Assembly (NCBI RefSeq): GCF_002858935.1
Contig: NZ_PJRT01000009.1
Location: forward strand, 1 to 64,000
Length of the DNA stretch: 64,000 nucleotides
Reading direction: 5' to 3'
From: Pantoea endophytica
GTDB taxonomy: Bacteria > Pseudomonadota > Gammaproteobacteria > Enterobacterales > Enterobacteriaceae
Shown here: one piece after another, positions 1-8,301 of the stretch
How positions within the stretch are numbered: position 1 is the stretch's first letter
How the letters are laid out: the number at the start of each line of letters is the position of its first letter
Translations under genes and position numbers: made by a program
The notes under the pieces: model-generated
Told to the model about the DNA's origin: nothing
Seen by the model: the letters and a program-made list of their open reading frames with translations, nothing else
Databases searched by the model: none

Positions 1-102
1 CACTCGTCACCCGAGAGCAAGCTCTCTGTGCTACCGTTCGACTTGCATGTGTTAGGCCTGCCGCCAGCGTTCAATCTGAGCCATGATCAAACTCTTCAAT
101 TT
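1..102 (-). rRNA. rrs: 16S ribosomal RNA, 5' end only
   Basis: Read on the minus strand, the sequence starting at 102 is the canonical start of bacterial 16S rRNA (AAATTGAAGAGTTTGATC, then the conserved GCTCAG and AACGCTGGCGGC blocks) and runs off the left edge. The variable V1 stem (GAGAGCTTGCTCTC) is of enterobacterial type. The gene next door is gmhB, the neighbour of rrnH in E. coli, so this is probably the rrnH-equivalent operon. Only about 100 nt are present, too few for species assignment. Confidence 0.97.
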
Positions 103-307
103 AAGTTTGATTTGCTGAAACCAGTTCAGCGGTGCTCATCTGTAAAACGTCATAATGAATTTCATTATGTGTTCACTCGTGAGGCTTTGATATTTTTTTG
201 CGTCCGGAGACGCGGATATCAATCCTGCGAGTGCCCACACAGATTGTCTGATAAATTGTTAAAGAGCGTTGCGAACAGCGGCTGAACCGCCTGTCGCGAG
301 GTGGCGT
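103..307 (-). promoter_or_regulatory. rrn leader with boxA antitermination signal
   Basis: Transcribed leader between the rrn P2 promoter and mature 16S. Minus-strand boxA (GCTCTTTAACAA) lies at 256-267, followed by the conserved TTATCAGACAATCTGTGTGG segment of enterobacterial rrn leaders. BoxA binds the NusB/S10 antitermination complex in E. coli. The remainder carries short inverted repeats near 150-220 and should contribute the 5' side of the RNase III processing stem. No protein gene is credible here; the plus-strand ORFs are antisense to the leader. Confidence 0.85.
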
Positions 308-335
308 ATACTACGCTACTCTCCTTCGGAGTCAA
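308..335 (-). promoter_or_regulatory. rrn P2 promoter
   Basis: On the minus strand a -35 TTGACT (330-335) and a -10 TAGTAT (308-313) are 16 bp apart, about 200 nt upstream of mature 16S. Spacing and place match P2 of E. coli rrn operons. Confidence 0.75.
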
Positions 336-428
336 ACACTTTTTTCAGCGTTTTCATCCGGCGGGATGAATTTCTTCACTCCCTGCTGAGCCGTCTGCGT
401 TGCCGCTTTGCCGTCTCAGTGGTGGCGC

Positions 429-456
429 ATTATAGGGAGTTATTCGGAGCTGACAA
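429..456 (-). promoter_or_regulatory. rrn P1 promoter
   Basis: Minus strand -35 TTGTCA (451-456) and perfect -10 TATAAT (429-434), 16 bp spacer, followed by GCGCCACC. This is nearly the E. coli rrn P1 core, including the GC-rich discriminator that makes P1 sensitive to ppGpp and DksA (known for E. coli). dksA itself lies at the other end of this window. Confidence 0.9.
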
Positions 457-458
457 GT

Positions 459-496
459 GCAAATTTCAAGTTTTTTGCTGTTCGCTTGAAATTTGC
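459..496 (-). promoter_or_regulatory. Inverted repeat in the P1 UP/Fis region
   Basis: Perfect 12-bp inverted repeat: GCAAATTTCAAG at 459-470 and CTTGAAATTTGC at 485-496, with a 14-nt T-rich spacer. It lies directly upstream of the P1 -35, where E. coli has the UP element and the first Fis site. It could be a UP/Fis element or a hairpin at the end of the gmhB transcript. Function inferred from position. Confidence 0.55.
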
Positions 497-498
497 GC

Positions 499-522
499 AA
501 AAGGCCCGTTTTCAGGCCTTTT
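499..522 (-). terminator. gmhB terminator overlapping its stop codon
   Basis: Minus strand stem AAAAGGCC / GGCCTTTT (arms at 515-522 and 499-506) with an 8-nt loop. The gmhB stop codon (512-514) lies within the hairpin, so gmhB transcription would end just before the rrn P1 upstream region. Confidence 0.65.
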
Positions 523-1072
523 TGATACGTGCTGGCAGCTCTGCCAGACTGTTAATCACCCAATCCGCCACTGCTTCCCCTTCTGCCGTTACCGGCTTGC
601 CACTACGCACCAGTACTTTGGTACCCACACCCGCTGCTAGCGCCGCCTGCATATCTTCTATTTTGTCGCCTACCATATAAGAAGAAGCCATATCGATATC
701 CAGATGCTGCTGCGCGGAGAGCAACATGCCCGGCTGCGGCTTACGGCAATCACACTGCTGGCGATACGCTTCTACCGGTGCATCTGGCAAATGCGGACAG
801 AAATAGATGCCATCCAAATCAACATCACGATCGGCCAGCGACCAATCCATCCATTCTGTGAGTTGCATAAACTGGTCTTCGGTAAACATGCCACGCGCAA
901 TGCCCGACTGGTTAGTCACCAGTACCAGCGCATAGCCCATCTTCTTTAACGCCTGTAGCGCTTCGATGGTGCCATCAATGAATTCGAAATTATCGATTTC
1001 ATGAACATAGCCGTGATCAACATTCAATGTGCCATCACGATCAAGAAAAATAGCCGGGACTTTGTTCGCCAC
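512..1072 (-). CDS. gmhB: D-glycero-beta-D-manno-heptose-1,7-bisphosphate 7-phosphatase
   Basis: Cytoplasmic HAD-family phosphatase that removes the C7 phosphate of heptose 1,7-bisphosphate on the way to ADP-heptose for the LPS inner core. Visible motifs: catalytic DRDGT (residues 11-15; nucleophile Asp11), zinc loop with Cys92, His94, Cys107 and Cys109, and the GDKIED acidic motif near 135-140. The 186-aa length fits the family. The start is GTG at 1072 with AGGAGT about 7 nt upstream. It lies between the divergent metNIQ operon and the rrn promoters, as in E. coli. Confidence 0.95.
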   Translation of the reverse strand: MANKVPAIFLDRDGTLNVDHGYVHEIDNFEFIDGTIEALQALKKMGYALVLVTNQSGIARGMFTEDQFMQLTEWMDWSLADRDVDLDGIYFCPHLPDAPVEAYRQQCDCRKPQPGMLLSAQQHLDIDMASSYMVGDKIEDMQAALAAGVGTKVLVRSGKPVTAEGEAVADWVINSLAELPARIKKA

Positions 1073-1153
1073 GTAGAAACTCCTGCTGAAAATGTGTCGC
1101 TAAGTATCGCATGATTGCGTATAGCGAGAGAATGGCAGTTTGAATGACTTCCA

Positions 1154-1184
1154 TTGATTTAGCCGTCTGGATGCCTTAACATCC
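1154..1184 (+). promoter_or_regulatory. Candidate metN promoter with MetJ boxes
   Basis: A -35 TTGATT (1154-1159) and a -10 TAACAT (1177-1182) are 17 bp apart. The spacer and -10 hold tandem 8-mers resembling the met box AGACGTCT: AGCCGTCT (1161-1168, 7 of 8), GGATGCCT (1169-1176, 5 of 8) and TAACATCC (1177-1184, 4 of 8). MetJ with S-adenosylmethionine represses metNIQ in E. coli, so a MetJ operator is expected here. The boxes degrade to the right, so confidence is moderate. Confidence 0.55.
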
Positions 1185-1259
1185 ATCCAAATTTCGCACA
1201 GCCCTGCTGAGTGAAGCCCGATACACCACGGATTATGCAACACGATAATAAATAAACTA

Positions 1260-2291
1260 ATGATTAAACTCGAAAATATCACCAAAGTGTTCCAGCAAGG
1301 CTCACGCACCATTCAGGCGCTGTCCAACGTCAGCCTGCACGTGCCTGCTGGACAGATCTATGGCGTCATCGGTTCCTCTGGAGCCGGTAAAAGTACCCTG
1401 ATTCGCTGCGTCAATCTGCTGGAGCGCCCAACCTCCGGACGCGTGTTGGTTGATGGCCAGGAATTAACCACCCTTTCTTCTGGCCAATTGACGCTGGCAC
1501 GCCGCCAGATTGGCATGATTTTCCAGCACTTTAATCTGATGAACTCCCGCACCGTCTCCGGTAACGTGGCGCTGCCATTAGAGTTAGGCAATCTTTCGCG
1601 CGAACAGATAAAGAAGCGCGTTAGCGAATTGCTGGATCTGGTGGGATTATCAGACAAGCATGATAGCTGGCCAGCGAATCTCTCTGGCGGACAAAAGCAG
1701 CGTGTTGCGATTGCCCGCGCACTGGCGAGCAATCCTAAGGTGCTGCTGTGTGATGAAGCCACCAGCGCACTGGATCCTGCAACCACGCGTTCGATTCTGG
1801 AGCTGCTTAAGGACATTAACCGTCGTCTGGGCATTACCATTCTATTGATCACCCATGAAATGGATGTGGTGAAACGCATCTGCGATCAGGTTGCGGTGAT
1901 CAGCAATGGTGAGTTAATTGAAAAAGACAGCGTGAGCGAAGTGTTTTCGCATCCGAAAACGCCGCTGGCGCAACAATTTATTCAATCGACGCTGCATCTG
2001 GATATCCCCGACGACTACCAGCAACGCATGGCGCCACAGCCAACAGCTGATAGCGTGCCGCTGCTGCGTCTGGAGTTCACCGGCAAATCGGTGGATGCTC
2101 CGCTACTGTCAGAATCGGCTCGACGCTTTAACGTTAATAACAACATCATCAGTGCGCAGATGGATTACGCCGGCGGCGTGAAGTTCGGCATCATGCTGGC
2201 TGAGATGGATGGCAGTGAAACAGATACACAAGCCGCGATTGCCTGGCTGAAAGAAAATCATGTGAAAGTAGAGGTGTTGGGTTATGTCTGA
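1260..2291 (+). CDS. metN: Methionine ABC importer, ATP-binding protein
   Basis: ATPase of the MetNIQ importer for L- and D-methionine. Walker [10 protein letters not shown] (38-46), signature LSGGQ (141-145), Walker [10 protein letters not shown] (161-169) and a C-terminal NIL domain from about residue 265, which senses methionine and trans-inhibits transport in E. coli. 343 aa, the family length, nearly collinear with E. coli MetN. The ATG at 1260 has no obvious Shine-Dalgarno sequence (AT-rich upstream), but homology supports this start. It overlaps metI by 8 bp, implying coupled translation. Confidence 0.97.
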   Translation: MIKLENITKVFQQGSRTIQALSNVSLHVPAGQIYGVIGSSGAGKSTLIRCVNLLERPTSGRVLVDGQELTTLSSGQLTLARRQIGMIFQHFNLMNSRTVSGNVALPLELGNLSREQIKKRVSELLDLVGLSDKHDSWPANLSGGQKQRVAIARALASNPKVLLCDEATSALDPATTRSILELLKDINRRLGITILLITHEMDVVKRICDQVAVISNGELIEKDSVSEVFSHPKTPLAQQFIQSTLHLDIPDDYQQRMAPQPTADSVPLLRLEFTGKSVDAPLLSESARRFNVNNNIISAQMDYAGGVKFGIMLAEMDGSETDTQAAIAWLKENHVKVEVLGYV

Positions 2292-2937
2292 AGCGATGAT
2301 GTGGTTACTGACGCGTGGCGTCTGGGAAACGCTGATGATGACCTTCGTCTCTGGTTTCTTTGGTTTTGTCCTCGGTCTTCCGATTGGCGTGCTGCTGTAT
2401 GTGACGCGTCCCGGCCAGATTCTGGCCAACAACGCGCTTTATCGCGTGCTGTCCGCGCTGGTGAATATCTTCCGTTCGATTCCGTTCATTATCCTGCTGG
2501 TATGGATGATTCCGTTCACCCGCGCCATAGTCGGCACCTCGATTGGCCTGCAAGCCGCGATTGTGCCGCTAACCGTCGGCGCCGCGCCGTTTATTGCACG
2601 TATGGTGGAAAACGCCCTGCTGGAACTGCCAACCGGATTGATCGAAGCATCTCGCGCCATGGGCGCCACGCCGCTGCAGATCGTGCGTAAAGTCCTGCTG
2701 CCGGAAGCGCTGCCAGGTCTGGTGAATGCCGCTACAATTACCCTGATTACGCTGGTTGGCTACTCCGCAATGGGCGGAGCGGTTGGCGCAGGCGGTTTGG
2801 GCCAGATTGGCTATCAATACGGTTACATTGGCTATAACGCCACCGTAATGAACACCGTGCTGGTTTTGCTGGTTGTGCTGGTCTATTTAATCCAATTCTG
2901 TGGCGACCGCATTGTACGTGCTGTGTCCCATAAGTAA
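2284..2937 (+). CDS. metI: Methionine ABC importer, permease
   Basis: Inner-membrane permease of MetNIQ, 217 aa with about five hydrophobic segments. The cytoplasmic coupling (EAA) loop is visible as [20 protein letters not shown] near residues 120-140, which contacts MetN. It starts inside the end of metN (ATG at 2284) and is followed after 37 bp by metQ, forming one operon. Confidence 0.96.
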   Translation: MSEAMMWLLTRGVWETLMMTFVSGFFGFVLGLPIGVLLYVTRPGQILANNALYRVLSALVNIFRSIPFIILLVWMIPFTRAIVGTSIGLQAAIVPLTVGAAPFIARMVENALLELPTGLIEASRAMGATPLQIVRKVLLPEALPGLVNAATITLITLVGYSAMGGAVGAGGLGQIGYQYGYIGYNATVMNTVLVLLVVLVYLIQFCGDRIVRAVSHK

Positions 2938-2974
2938 GCAAGCAACATCAATAGTCCTCTATTAAGGAAAGGAT

Positions 2975-3790
2975 ATGTCTTTTACATTTAAAAAGATTGC
3001 CGCTGTGGGTGCTCTGATTGGCGCAATTGCGCTGGCAGGATGCGATCAGAAAGCAAAAGATCCAAATCACATTAAAGTGGGTGTGATTGTCGGCGCTGAA
3101 CAGCAGGTTGCTGAAACTGCAGTTAAAGTGGCGAAAGAGAAATATGGCCTCGATGTTGAGCTGGTGACCTTTAACGATTACGTGCTGCCAAACGAAGCGC
3201 TGAGCAAAGGTGATATTGACGTTAACGCCTTCCAGCATAAGCCGTATCTGGATCAGCAGATCAAAGATCGCGGTTACAAGCTGGCCATCGTAGCGAACAC
3301 CTTCGTTTACCCAATCGCCGGCTACTCGAAGAAAATCAAATCACTGGATGAACTGCAGGACGGTTCACAGGTTGCTATCCCGAACGACCCAACCAACCTG
3401 GGACGTTCACTGTTGCTGCTGCAGAAGGTCGGCCTGATCAAACTGAAAGATGGCGTTGGCCTGCTGCCAACCTCACTGGATATCATTGAGAACCCGAAAA
3501 AGCTGAAGATTGTTGAGCTGGAAGCGCCGCAGCTGCCACGTTCACTTGACGACCAGCAGATCGCACTGGCGGTGATCAACACCACGTACGCCAGCCAGAT
3601 TGGTCTGACGCCAGCGAAAGATGGCATCTTCGTGGAAGACAAAGATTCACCTTACGTGAACCTGATTGTTAGCCGTGAAGACAATAAAGACGCTGAGAAC
3701 GTGAAGAAGTTTGTGCAGGCTTACCAATCAGACGAAGTGTCTGAAGCGGCCAACAAGATCTTCAACGGCGGCGCAGTGAAAGGCTGGTAA
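2975..3790 (+). CDS. metQ: Methionine-binding lipoprotein
   Basis: Substrate-binding component of MetNIQ, an NLPA-family lipoprotein. The 22-residue signal ends in lipobox LAGC with Cys23 as the lipidated residue; the following Asp at +2 predicts retention on the inner membrane, which suits an importer partner. 271 aa with the family landmarks KVGVIVGAEQQ and FQHKPYLDQQ. A good AAGGA ribosome site precedes the ATG. A strong terminator follows, closing the metNIQ operon. Confidence 0.96.
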   Translation: MSFTFKKIAAVGALIGAIALAGCDQKAKDPNHIKVGVIVGAEQQVAETAVKVAKEKYGLDVELVTFNDYVLPNEALSKGDIDVNAFQHKPYLDQQIKDRGYKLAIVANTFVYPIAGYSKKIKSLDELQDGSQVAIPNDPTNLGRSLLLLQKVGLIKLKDGVGLLPTSLDIIENPKKLKIVELEAPQLPRSLDDQQIALAVINTTYASQIGLTPAKDGIFVEDKDSPYVNLIVSREDNKDAENVKKFVQAYQSDEVSEAANKIFNGGAVKGW

Positions 3791-3812
3791 TGTTCACCTT
3801 TCATGCCTTGCA

Positions 3813-3838
3813 GGGCGGCTTCGGCCGCCCTTTCTTTT
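3813..3838 (+). terminator. metNIQ terminator
   Basis: Perfect 7-bp GC stem GGGCGGC / GCCGCCC (3813-3819, 3824-3830) closed by a TTCG tetraloop and followed by TTTCTTTT. A textbook intrinsic terminator 22 nt after the metQ stop. Confidence 0.9.
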
Positions 3839-3919
3839 GCCATAAATTGCACCTGACTTGTTATTTATTGTCGTCCTTGTTTCAATAACGCCACTTTTTT
3901 ATTACTTGAGGATGTTGCC

Positions 3920-4321
3920 ATGCGTTTTTTACCGCTCTGCTTGTTAGCATTGATGCTAACCGGGTGTGTGCGTGAATATCACCCGATAAGCAGTGCTCCT
4001 TCTCGTCCGCAACAGGCATCCAGCGAACCACAACGTAAACCGACTCCACGTCCCGCGCCGGTGAAGATCTACACCGATGCGACCGATCTGGTCAGCAACC
4101 CGTTCCGCGATTTGGGCGAAGTCTCTGCTGAAGATTGCCAGAGCAGCAGCCAGGATTCGCCTCCTAACATCAACACCGCGCGCAAGCGCCTGCAGATTCG
4201 CGCAGCCGGCATGAAAGCCAACGCCGTCCTGCTGCATAAGTGCGAAATTGTCACCAGCACGCCGGGATGCTATCGCCAGGCCATTTGCCAGGGCTCCGCA
4301 CTGAAAGTATCAAATCAATGA
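3920..4321 (+). CDS. rcsF: Rcs stress-sensing outer-membrane lipoprotein
   Basis: RcsF senses envelope damage and releases the Rcs phosphorelay by contacting IgaA; in E. coli it is held in BamA and porins. 133 aa: signal with lipobox LTGC (Cys16), a proline-rich linker (residues 26-48) and a compact C-terminal domain with four cysteines (73, 108, 117, 123) that form the two non-consecutive disulfides known in the family. Its stop overlaps the trmO start (ATGA), so the two are translationally coupled. bamA, its physical partner, is in the same window. Confidence 0.95.
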   Translation: MRFLPLCLLALMLTGCVREYHPISSAPSRPQQASSEPQRKPTPRPAPVKIYTDATDLVSNPFRDLGEVSAEDCQSSSQDSPPNINTARKRLQIRAAGMKANAVLLHKCEIVTSTPGCYRQAICQGSALKVSNQ

Positions 4322-5025
4322 GTGAGTTTGCCTTTGCGCAAATCGGCGTAATTCGTTCGCCGTGGAAAGAGAAGTTTGCCGTTCCGCGCCAGCCCGGTCT
4401 GGTGCAGGATGGCGGCGGCGAGCTGCATCTGCTACCACCTTACAATCAGCCGGAAGCGGTACGCGGGCTGGAAGCGTTTAGTCATTTGTGGGTGCTGTTT
4501 GTGTTCCACCAAACGATGGAAGGTGGCTGGCGTCCGACCGTGCGTCCACCGCGCCTCGGTGGCAATGCGCGTATGGGCGTGTTCGCCACCCGTTCAACCT
4601 TTCGCCCCAATCCTATCGGCATGTCGCTGGTTGAGTTAAAAGGCATTCGCTGCGAGAAGCAGCAGGTGATCTTGCAGCTCGGCAGCCTCGATTTAGTCGA
4701 TGGCACGCCGGTGGTGGATATCAAACCTTATCTGCCGTTCGCCGAAGCGCTGCCTGATGCGCGCGCCGGGTTTGCGCAGGCGGCGCCTGATGCCACCATG
4801 CCGGTGCGCTTTTCGCCGCTGGCGCAGAGCCAGCTTCAGCTGCAGCAGAAAACCCATCCGCAGCTAGCGCGTTTCATTAGCGAAGTGCTGGCACAGGATC
4901 CGCGCCCGGCTTACCGTAAAGGTGTGACGGAAGATCGTGAATATGCCGCCTGGCTACTCGACTTTAACGTGCGCTGGCGCATTGATGAGGCAGGAACCGA
5001 GGTGATCGCCCTCGATCCCCGTTAA
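4318..5025 (+). CDS. trmO: tRNA (adenine-N6)-methyltransferase
   Basis: TrmO (formerly TsaA/YaeB) methylates the N6 of t6A at position 37 of tRNA-Thr using S-adenosylmethionine. 235 aa, the same length as in E. coli. Family landmarks IGVIRSPWKEKF at the N-terminus and RSTFRPNPIGMS near residues 93-104 are present. The ATG at 4318 overlaps the rcsF stop; the reading frame is open 26 codons further upstream, but that stretch lies inside rcsF and lacks homology. Confidence 0.94.
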   Translation: MSEFAFAQIGVIRSPWKEKFAVPRQPGLVQDGGGELHLLPPYNQPEAVRGLEAFSHLWVLFVFHQTMEGGWRPTVRPPRLGGNARMGVFATRSTFRPNPIGMSLVELKGIRCEKQQVILQLGSLDLVDGTPVVDIKPYLPFAEALPDARAGFAQAAPDATMPVRFSPLAQSQLQLQQKTHPQLARFISEVLAQDPRPAYRKGVTEDREYAAWLLDFNVRWRIDEAGTEVIALDPR

Positions 5026-5034
5026 AACCCGCTT

Positions 5035-5061
5035 TTGAGTGATTGATCTCGCTGGTACACT
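5035..5061 (+). promoter_or_regulatory. Candidate proS promoter
   Basis: TTGAGT (5035-5040) and TACACT (5056-5061) with a 15-bp spacer; the -10 is preceded by TGG, an extended -10 signature. Lies 53 bp upstream of the proS ATG. Confidence 0.4.
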
Positions 5062-5114
5062 AGCCGCCAGAAAAATTTTGTCAGTTTCCTTCCGTATAAC
5101 TGGAATCGTAATCA

Positions 5115-6833
5115 ATGCGTACTACTCAATATCTGCTCTCCACTCTGAAGGAGACACCTTCCGATGCAGAAGTGATCAGCCACCAGCTGATGCTGCGCGC
5201 CGGCATGATCCGCAAACTGGCTTCCGGTCTCTACACCTGGTTGCCGACCGGGATTCGCGTGCTGCGAAAAGTTGAAAACATCGTGCGTGAAGAGATGAAC
5301 AACGCCGGTGCGATTGAGATCTCCATGCCGGTGGTTCAGCCTGCCGATCTGTGGGAAGAGAGCGGCCGTTGGGAGCAATACGGCCCGGAACTGCTGCGCA
5401 TTAAAGATCGTCACGAACGTCCCTTCGTGCTGGGTCCAACCCACGAAGAAGTGGTTACCGATTTGATCCGCAACGAGCTGAGCTCTTATAAACAGCTGCC
5501 GCTCAATCTGTATCAGATCCAGACCAAATTCCGCGATGAAGTGCGCCCGCGTTTTGGTGTGATGCGTTCACGCGAGTTCATCATGAAAGATGCTTACTCG
5601 TTCCACACCACGCAGGAATCGCTGCAGGAAACCTACGACGCGATGTACCGCGCCTACAGCCAGAGCTTCAGCCGTATGGGCCTGGATTTCCGCGCCGTAC
5701 AAGCTGACACCGGTTCTATCGGCGGCAGCGCATCACATGAATTCCAGGTGCTGGCGCTGAGCGGTGAAGATGACGTGATCTTCTCCAGCGAATCCGATTA
5801 CGCGGCCAACATTGAGAAAGCCGAAGCCTTAGCGCCGGCTGGCGAGCGCCCGCAGGCCACAGAAGCCATGACGCAGTTCGATACGCCAAACGCCAAGACT
5901 ATCGCCGAGCTGGTTGAGCAACATCAGTTGCCGATTGAGAAAACCGTTAAGACGCTGTTCGTCAAAGCCACCGAAGAGAGCGGCCACACGCTGGTTGCCC
6001 TGCTGCTGCGCGGCGATCATCAGCTGAACGAAATTAAAGCGGAGAAGCTGGATATCGTCGCTGAACCGCTGGAGATGGCGAGCGAAGAACAGATTCGCGC
6101 GCTGCTGGGTGCCGGTCCAGGCTCGCTCGGCCCGGTCGGTTTGACCATGCCAGTGATCGCCGATCGTACTGTGGCAAAAACAGCTGACTTCTGCGCGGGT
6201 GCCAACATTGATGGCAAACACCTGAGCGGCATCAACTGGGGCCGCGATCTGCCAGAACCGCGCGTGGAAGATATCCGTAACGTGGTGGAAGGCGATCCAA
6301 GCCCAGACGGCAAAGGTACGCTGCTGATTAAACGCGGTATCGAAGTGGGCCACATCTTCCAGCTGGGTACCAAGTACTCCGAAGCGATGAAAGCAGCGGT
6401 TCAGGGCGAAGATGGTCGTAACCAGGTGATGACCATGGGCTGTTACGGCATCGGTATTACGCGCGTTGTGGCGGCGGCAATTGAGCAGAACAACGACGAA
6501 CGTGGCATCATCTGGCCTGCGGCATTGGCACCGTTTGAAGTGGCCATTCTGCCAATGAATATGCACAAATCTTTCCGTGTGCAGCAGTTGGCTGAAGCGC
6601 TGTACAACACGCTGCGTGCCAAAGGCATTGACGTGATTCTGGATGACCGCAAAGAGCGTCCAGGCGTGATGTTCGCGGATATGGAGCTGATTGGCGTGCC
6701 GCACACCATCGTAATTGGCGATCGTAATCTCGATAACGAAGAGATTGAGTACAAGGCGCGTACCGCCAGCGAGAAGCAGATGATTAAGCAACATGACATC
6801 GTCGACTTCCTGGTGAAAGCACTCAACAAGTAA
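5115..6833 (+). CDS. proS: Prolyl-tRNA synthetase
   Basis: Charges tRNA-Pro with proline. Bacterial-type enzyme of 572 aa: class II catalytic core with motif 2 around [17 protein letters not shown], a YbaK-like editing insertion at about residues 225-400 that clears mischarged Ala-tRNA-Pro, then motif 3 and a C-terminal anticodon-binding domain (about 470-572). Flanked upstream by a candidate extended -10 promoter and downstream by a strong terminator, so probably monocistronic. Confidence 0.97.
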   Translation: MRTTQYLLSTLKETPSDAEVISHQLMLRAGMIRKLASGLYTWLPTGIRVLRKVENIVREEMNNAGAIEISMPVVQPADLWEESGRWEQYGPELLRIKDRHERPFVLGPTHEEVVTDLIRNELSSYKQLPLNLYQIQTKFRDEVRPRFGVMRSREFIMKDAYSFHTTQESLQETYDAMYRAYSQSFSRMGLDFRAVQADTGSIGGSASHEFQVLALSGEDDVIFSSESDYAANIEKAEALAPAGERPQATEAMTQFDTPNAKTIAELVEQHQLPIEKTVKTLFVKATEESGHTLVALLLRGDHQLNEIKAEKLDIVAEPLEMASEEQIRALLGAGPGSLGPVGLTMPVIADRTVAKTADFCAGANIDGKHLSGINWGRDLPEPRVEDIRNVVEGDPSPDGKGTLLIKRGIEVGHIFQLGTKYSEAMKAAVQGEDGRNQVMTMGCYGIGITRVVAAAIEQNNDERGIIWPAALAPFEVAILPMNMHKSFRVQQLAEALYNTLRAKGIDVILDDRKERPGVMFADMELIGVPHTIVIGDRNLDNEEIEYKARTASEKQMIKQHDIVDFLVKALNK

Positions 6834-6836
6834 CGC

Positions 6837-6866
6837 TAAAACGCCTCCAGCCGGAGGCGTTTTTTA
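6837..6866. terminator. Bidirectional terminator between proS and arfB
   Basis: Stem ACGCCTCC / GGAGGCGT (6841-6848, 6853-6860) with a 4-nt loop, flanked by A residues on the left and a T run on the right, so it works in both directions. The arfB stop codon (6864-6866) falls in the T run. Confidence 0.85.
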
Positions 6867-7274
6867 TTGCACCTTTCCGCGCATCGCCTTCACGTTACTG
6901 CGCCGCGTTTTACCTTCCAGCCGCCTCACTTTAGAGCCGTGCGTCGGTTTGGTCGCACGCCGCACTTTTTCCACCGTGGTTAACTCCCGAATCAGATTTA
7001 TCAGCCGCTGCACGGCCGCTTCCCGATTCATTTCCTGGCTGCGATGTTCCTGTGCTTTGATGATCACCACGCCTTCCGCGGTAATCAAATGATGGCTCGC
7101 CGCCAGCAGCCGCTCTTTATAAAACGGCGGCAGCGATGAAGCATGAATATCAAATCGCAGGTGAATCGCCGTCGACGTTTTATTCACATGCTGGCCACCG
7201 GCACCTTGCGCACGGATGGCACTGAGTTCCACTTCATTATCTGCAAGTGAAAGCGATCGAGACAGCACAATCAT
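6864..7274 (-). CDS. arfB: Alternative ribosome-rescue factor B
   Basis: Peptidyl-tRNA hydrolase that rescues ribosomes stalled without a stop codon (ArfB/YaeJ). The catalytic GGQ motif is at residues 26-28 in the typical context [12 protein letters not shown], and the lysine/arginine-rich C-terminal tail (about 105-136) inserts into the empty mRNA channel. 136 aa against 140 in E. coli. In E. coli yaeQ precedes and nlpE follows arfB; neither is present here. Confidence 0.95.
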   Translation of the reverse strand: MIVLSRSLSLADNEVELSAIRAQGAGGQHVNKTSTAIHLRFDIHASSLPPFYKERLLAASHHLITAEGVVIIKAQEHRSQEMNREAAVQRLINLIRELTTVEKVRRATKPTHGSKVRRLEGKTRRSNVKAMRGKVQ

Positions 7275-7488
7275 CTGTCACCTACCGTTTGGCTCGACGT
7301 TGCGTCGCGTAATAACCTGTTCATCAACTCAACCTTTTGTGCGCACGCTGAATGCATAAGACCAGCGCGAAATGTCACTTTTGCCCATTTGCTTGCATCA
7401 TTCCCGTGACGACCGGGCTGATTTCGATGAAATTCCTGTGATATAGTCGCCTATCATCCAGAGTATCAACTCTGCTGAGGAGGTGTAT

Positions 7489-7689
7489 GTGCAAAAGTAT
7501 TGTGAGTTAGTTCGCCAGAAGTATGCCGAAATTGGTAGCGGCGACCTTGGGTATGTGCCAGACGCCATAGGTTGTGCGTTGAAGGCTCTCAACGATATTG
7601 CCGCTGATTCTGCGCTAAACTCTTCTCTCAGGGAACAAGCAGCGTATGCCGCTGCAAACTTATTGGTGAGCGACTATGTTGACGAATGA
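7489..7689 (+). CDS. yaeP: UPF0253 family protein YaeP
   Basis: Small conserved protein of unknown function, 66 aa, the same length as E. coli YaeP, with the conserved blocks [14 protein letters not shown] and [14 protein letters not shown]. An in-frame GTG at 7483 overlaps the ribosome site, so the GTG at 7489 is preferred: GAGGAGG (7477-7483) sits 5 nt upstream and the protein then aligns with the E. coli start. It overlaps rof by 14 bp; the pair is conserved. Confidence 0.88.
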   Translation: MQKYCELVRQKYAEIGSGDLGYVPDAIGCALKALNDIAADSALNSSLREQAAYAAANLLVSDYVDE

Positions 7690-7939
7690 AGCCTACAAAC
7701 CCATCAACTGCGATGATTACGACAACCTTGAACTCGCCTGCCAAAAACACTGGACGCTGTCGTTAGAGTTAAAAAACGGCGATCAGCTCAAGGCCAAAGC
7801 CGTGGACATGGTCTCACGTAAAAACGTCGAGTACCTTGCCGTCGATCTTTCAGGCGAGACCCGCGAAGTGCGGCTCGACCACATCGCCAGCTTCACACAT
7901 CCGGAGCTGGGCACCGTCGTCGTCAGCGAAGACGAGTAA
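7676..7939 (+). CDS. rof: Rho-binding antiterminator Rof
   Basis: Rof (YaeO) binds Rho hexamers and blocks RNA loading, inhibiting Rho-dependent termination. 87 aa with the family landmarks [14 protein letters not shown] near the N-terminus and VSRKNVEYL near residue 45. It starts inside yaeP (ATG 7676, with GGTGAG upstream), which implies translational coupling. Confidence 0.93.
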   Translation: MLTNEAYKPINCDDYDNLELACQKHWTLSLELKNGDQLKAKAVDMVSRKNVEYLAVDLSGETREVRLDHIASFTHPELGTVVVSEDE

Positions 7940-7950
7940 AACCTCTCTCG

Positions 7951-7970
7951 GGCGGGAATCACATCCCGCC
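7951..7970. terminator. Hairpin between convergent rof and cytochrome gene
   Basis: Perfect 7-bp stem GGCGGGA / TCCCGCC with a 6-nt loop between the convergent ends of rof and the cytochrome gene. There is no clean U tract on the plus side; on the minus side CGAGAGAGGTTTT follows. Probably a weak bidirectional terminator. Confidence 0.5.
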
Positions 7971-7978
7971 CACCTCGC

Positions 7979-8290
7979 TTAAGGTTTTAACGAACTGTAA
8001 TACGCCGATAAATCTGCCATATCCTGATCGCTCAATCCCGCTACAAACGCTTTCATCACTTCCGCCTGGCCGCCGCTCCGCTCGCCTTTTTTATAGGCTT
8101 GCAGTGAATGCAGCAGATAAGGCGCATGTTGCCCGGCCAGATTGGGATAGAGCGGCACCGCGCTTTTGCCCTCCGCACCGTGACACGCCATACAGCTTGC
8201 CGCTTTTTGCGCCCCCGCATTCACATCGCCGTCGGCCAACGCCGGCAGCGCCGCAGCGAATAACGCCGCGGCCATCCAAAGTTTCATCAT
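7979..8290 (-). CDS. Small class I c-type cytochrome, exported
   Basis: 103-aa periplasmic monohaem cytochrome. A signal peptide ends at about residue 19 (ALA), the haem-attachment motif CMACH is at about 33-37, and a plausible axial methionine lies in EVMKAF at about 79-82. Electron-transfer partner unknown; the size and the Gly-rich loop after CxxCH resemble the halves of cytochrome c4 or c-553 types. It is not in the corresponding E. coli locus. It lies 11 bp downstream of tilS on the same strand, so co-transcription is likely. Confidence 0.85.
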   Translation of the reverse strand: MMKLWMAAALFAAALPALADGDVNAGAQKAASCMACHGAEGKSAVPLYPNLAGQHAPYLLHSLQAYKKGERSGGQAEVMKAFVAGLSDQDMADLSAYYSSLKP

Positions 8291-8301
8291 TGCTCTCCAT
8301 T

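Noticed and set aside
1-102. Species assignment from the 16S fragment
   Set aside because: Only about 100 nt are present; the V1 stem fits several Erwiniaceae genera.
28-680. Plus-strand ORFs of 85-123 aa at the left end
   Set aside because: They are antisense to the 16S 5' end, the rrn leader and promoters, and the end of gmhB; no ribosome sites or recognisable protein character.
1100-1312. 70-aa minus-strand ORF over the metN leader
   Set aside because: Covers the promoter/MetJ region and the start of metN antisense; no ribosome site.
5829-6794. 321-aa minus-strand ORF inside proS
   Set aside because: Antisense shadow of the prolyl-tRNA synthetase gene.
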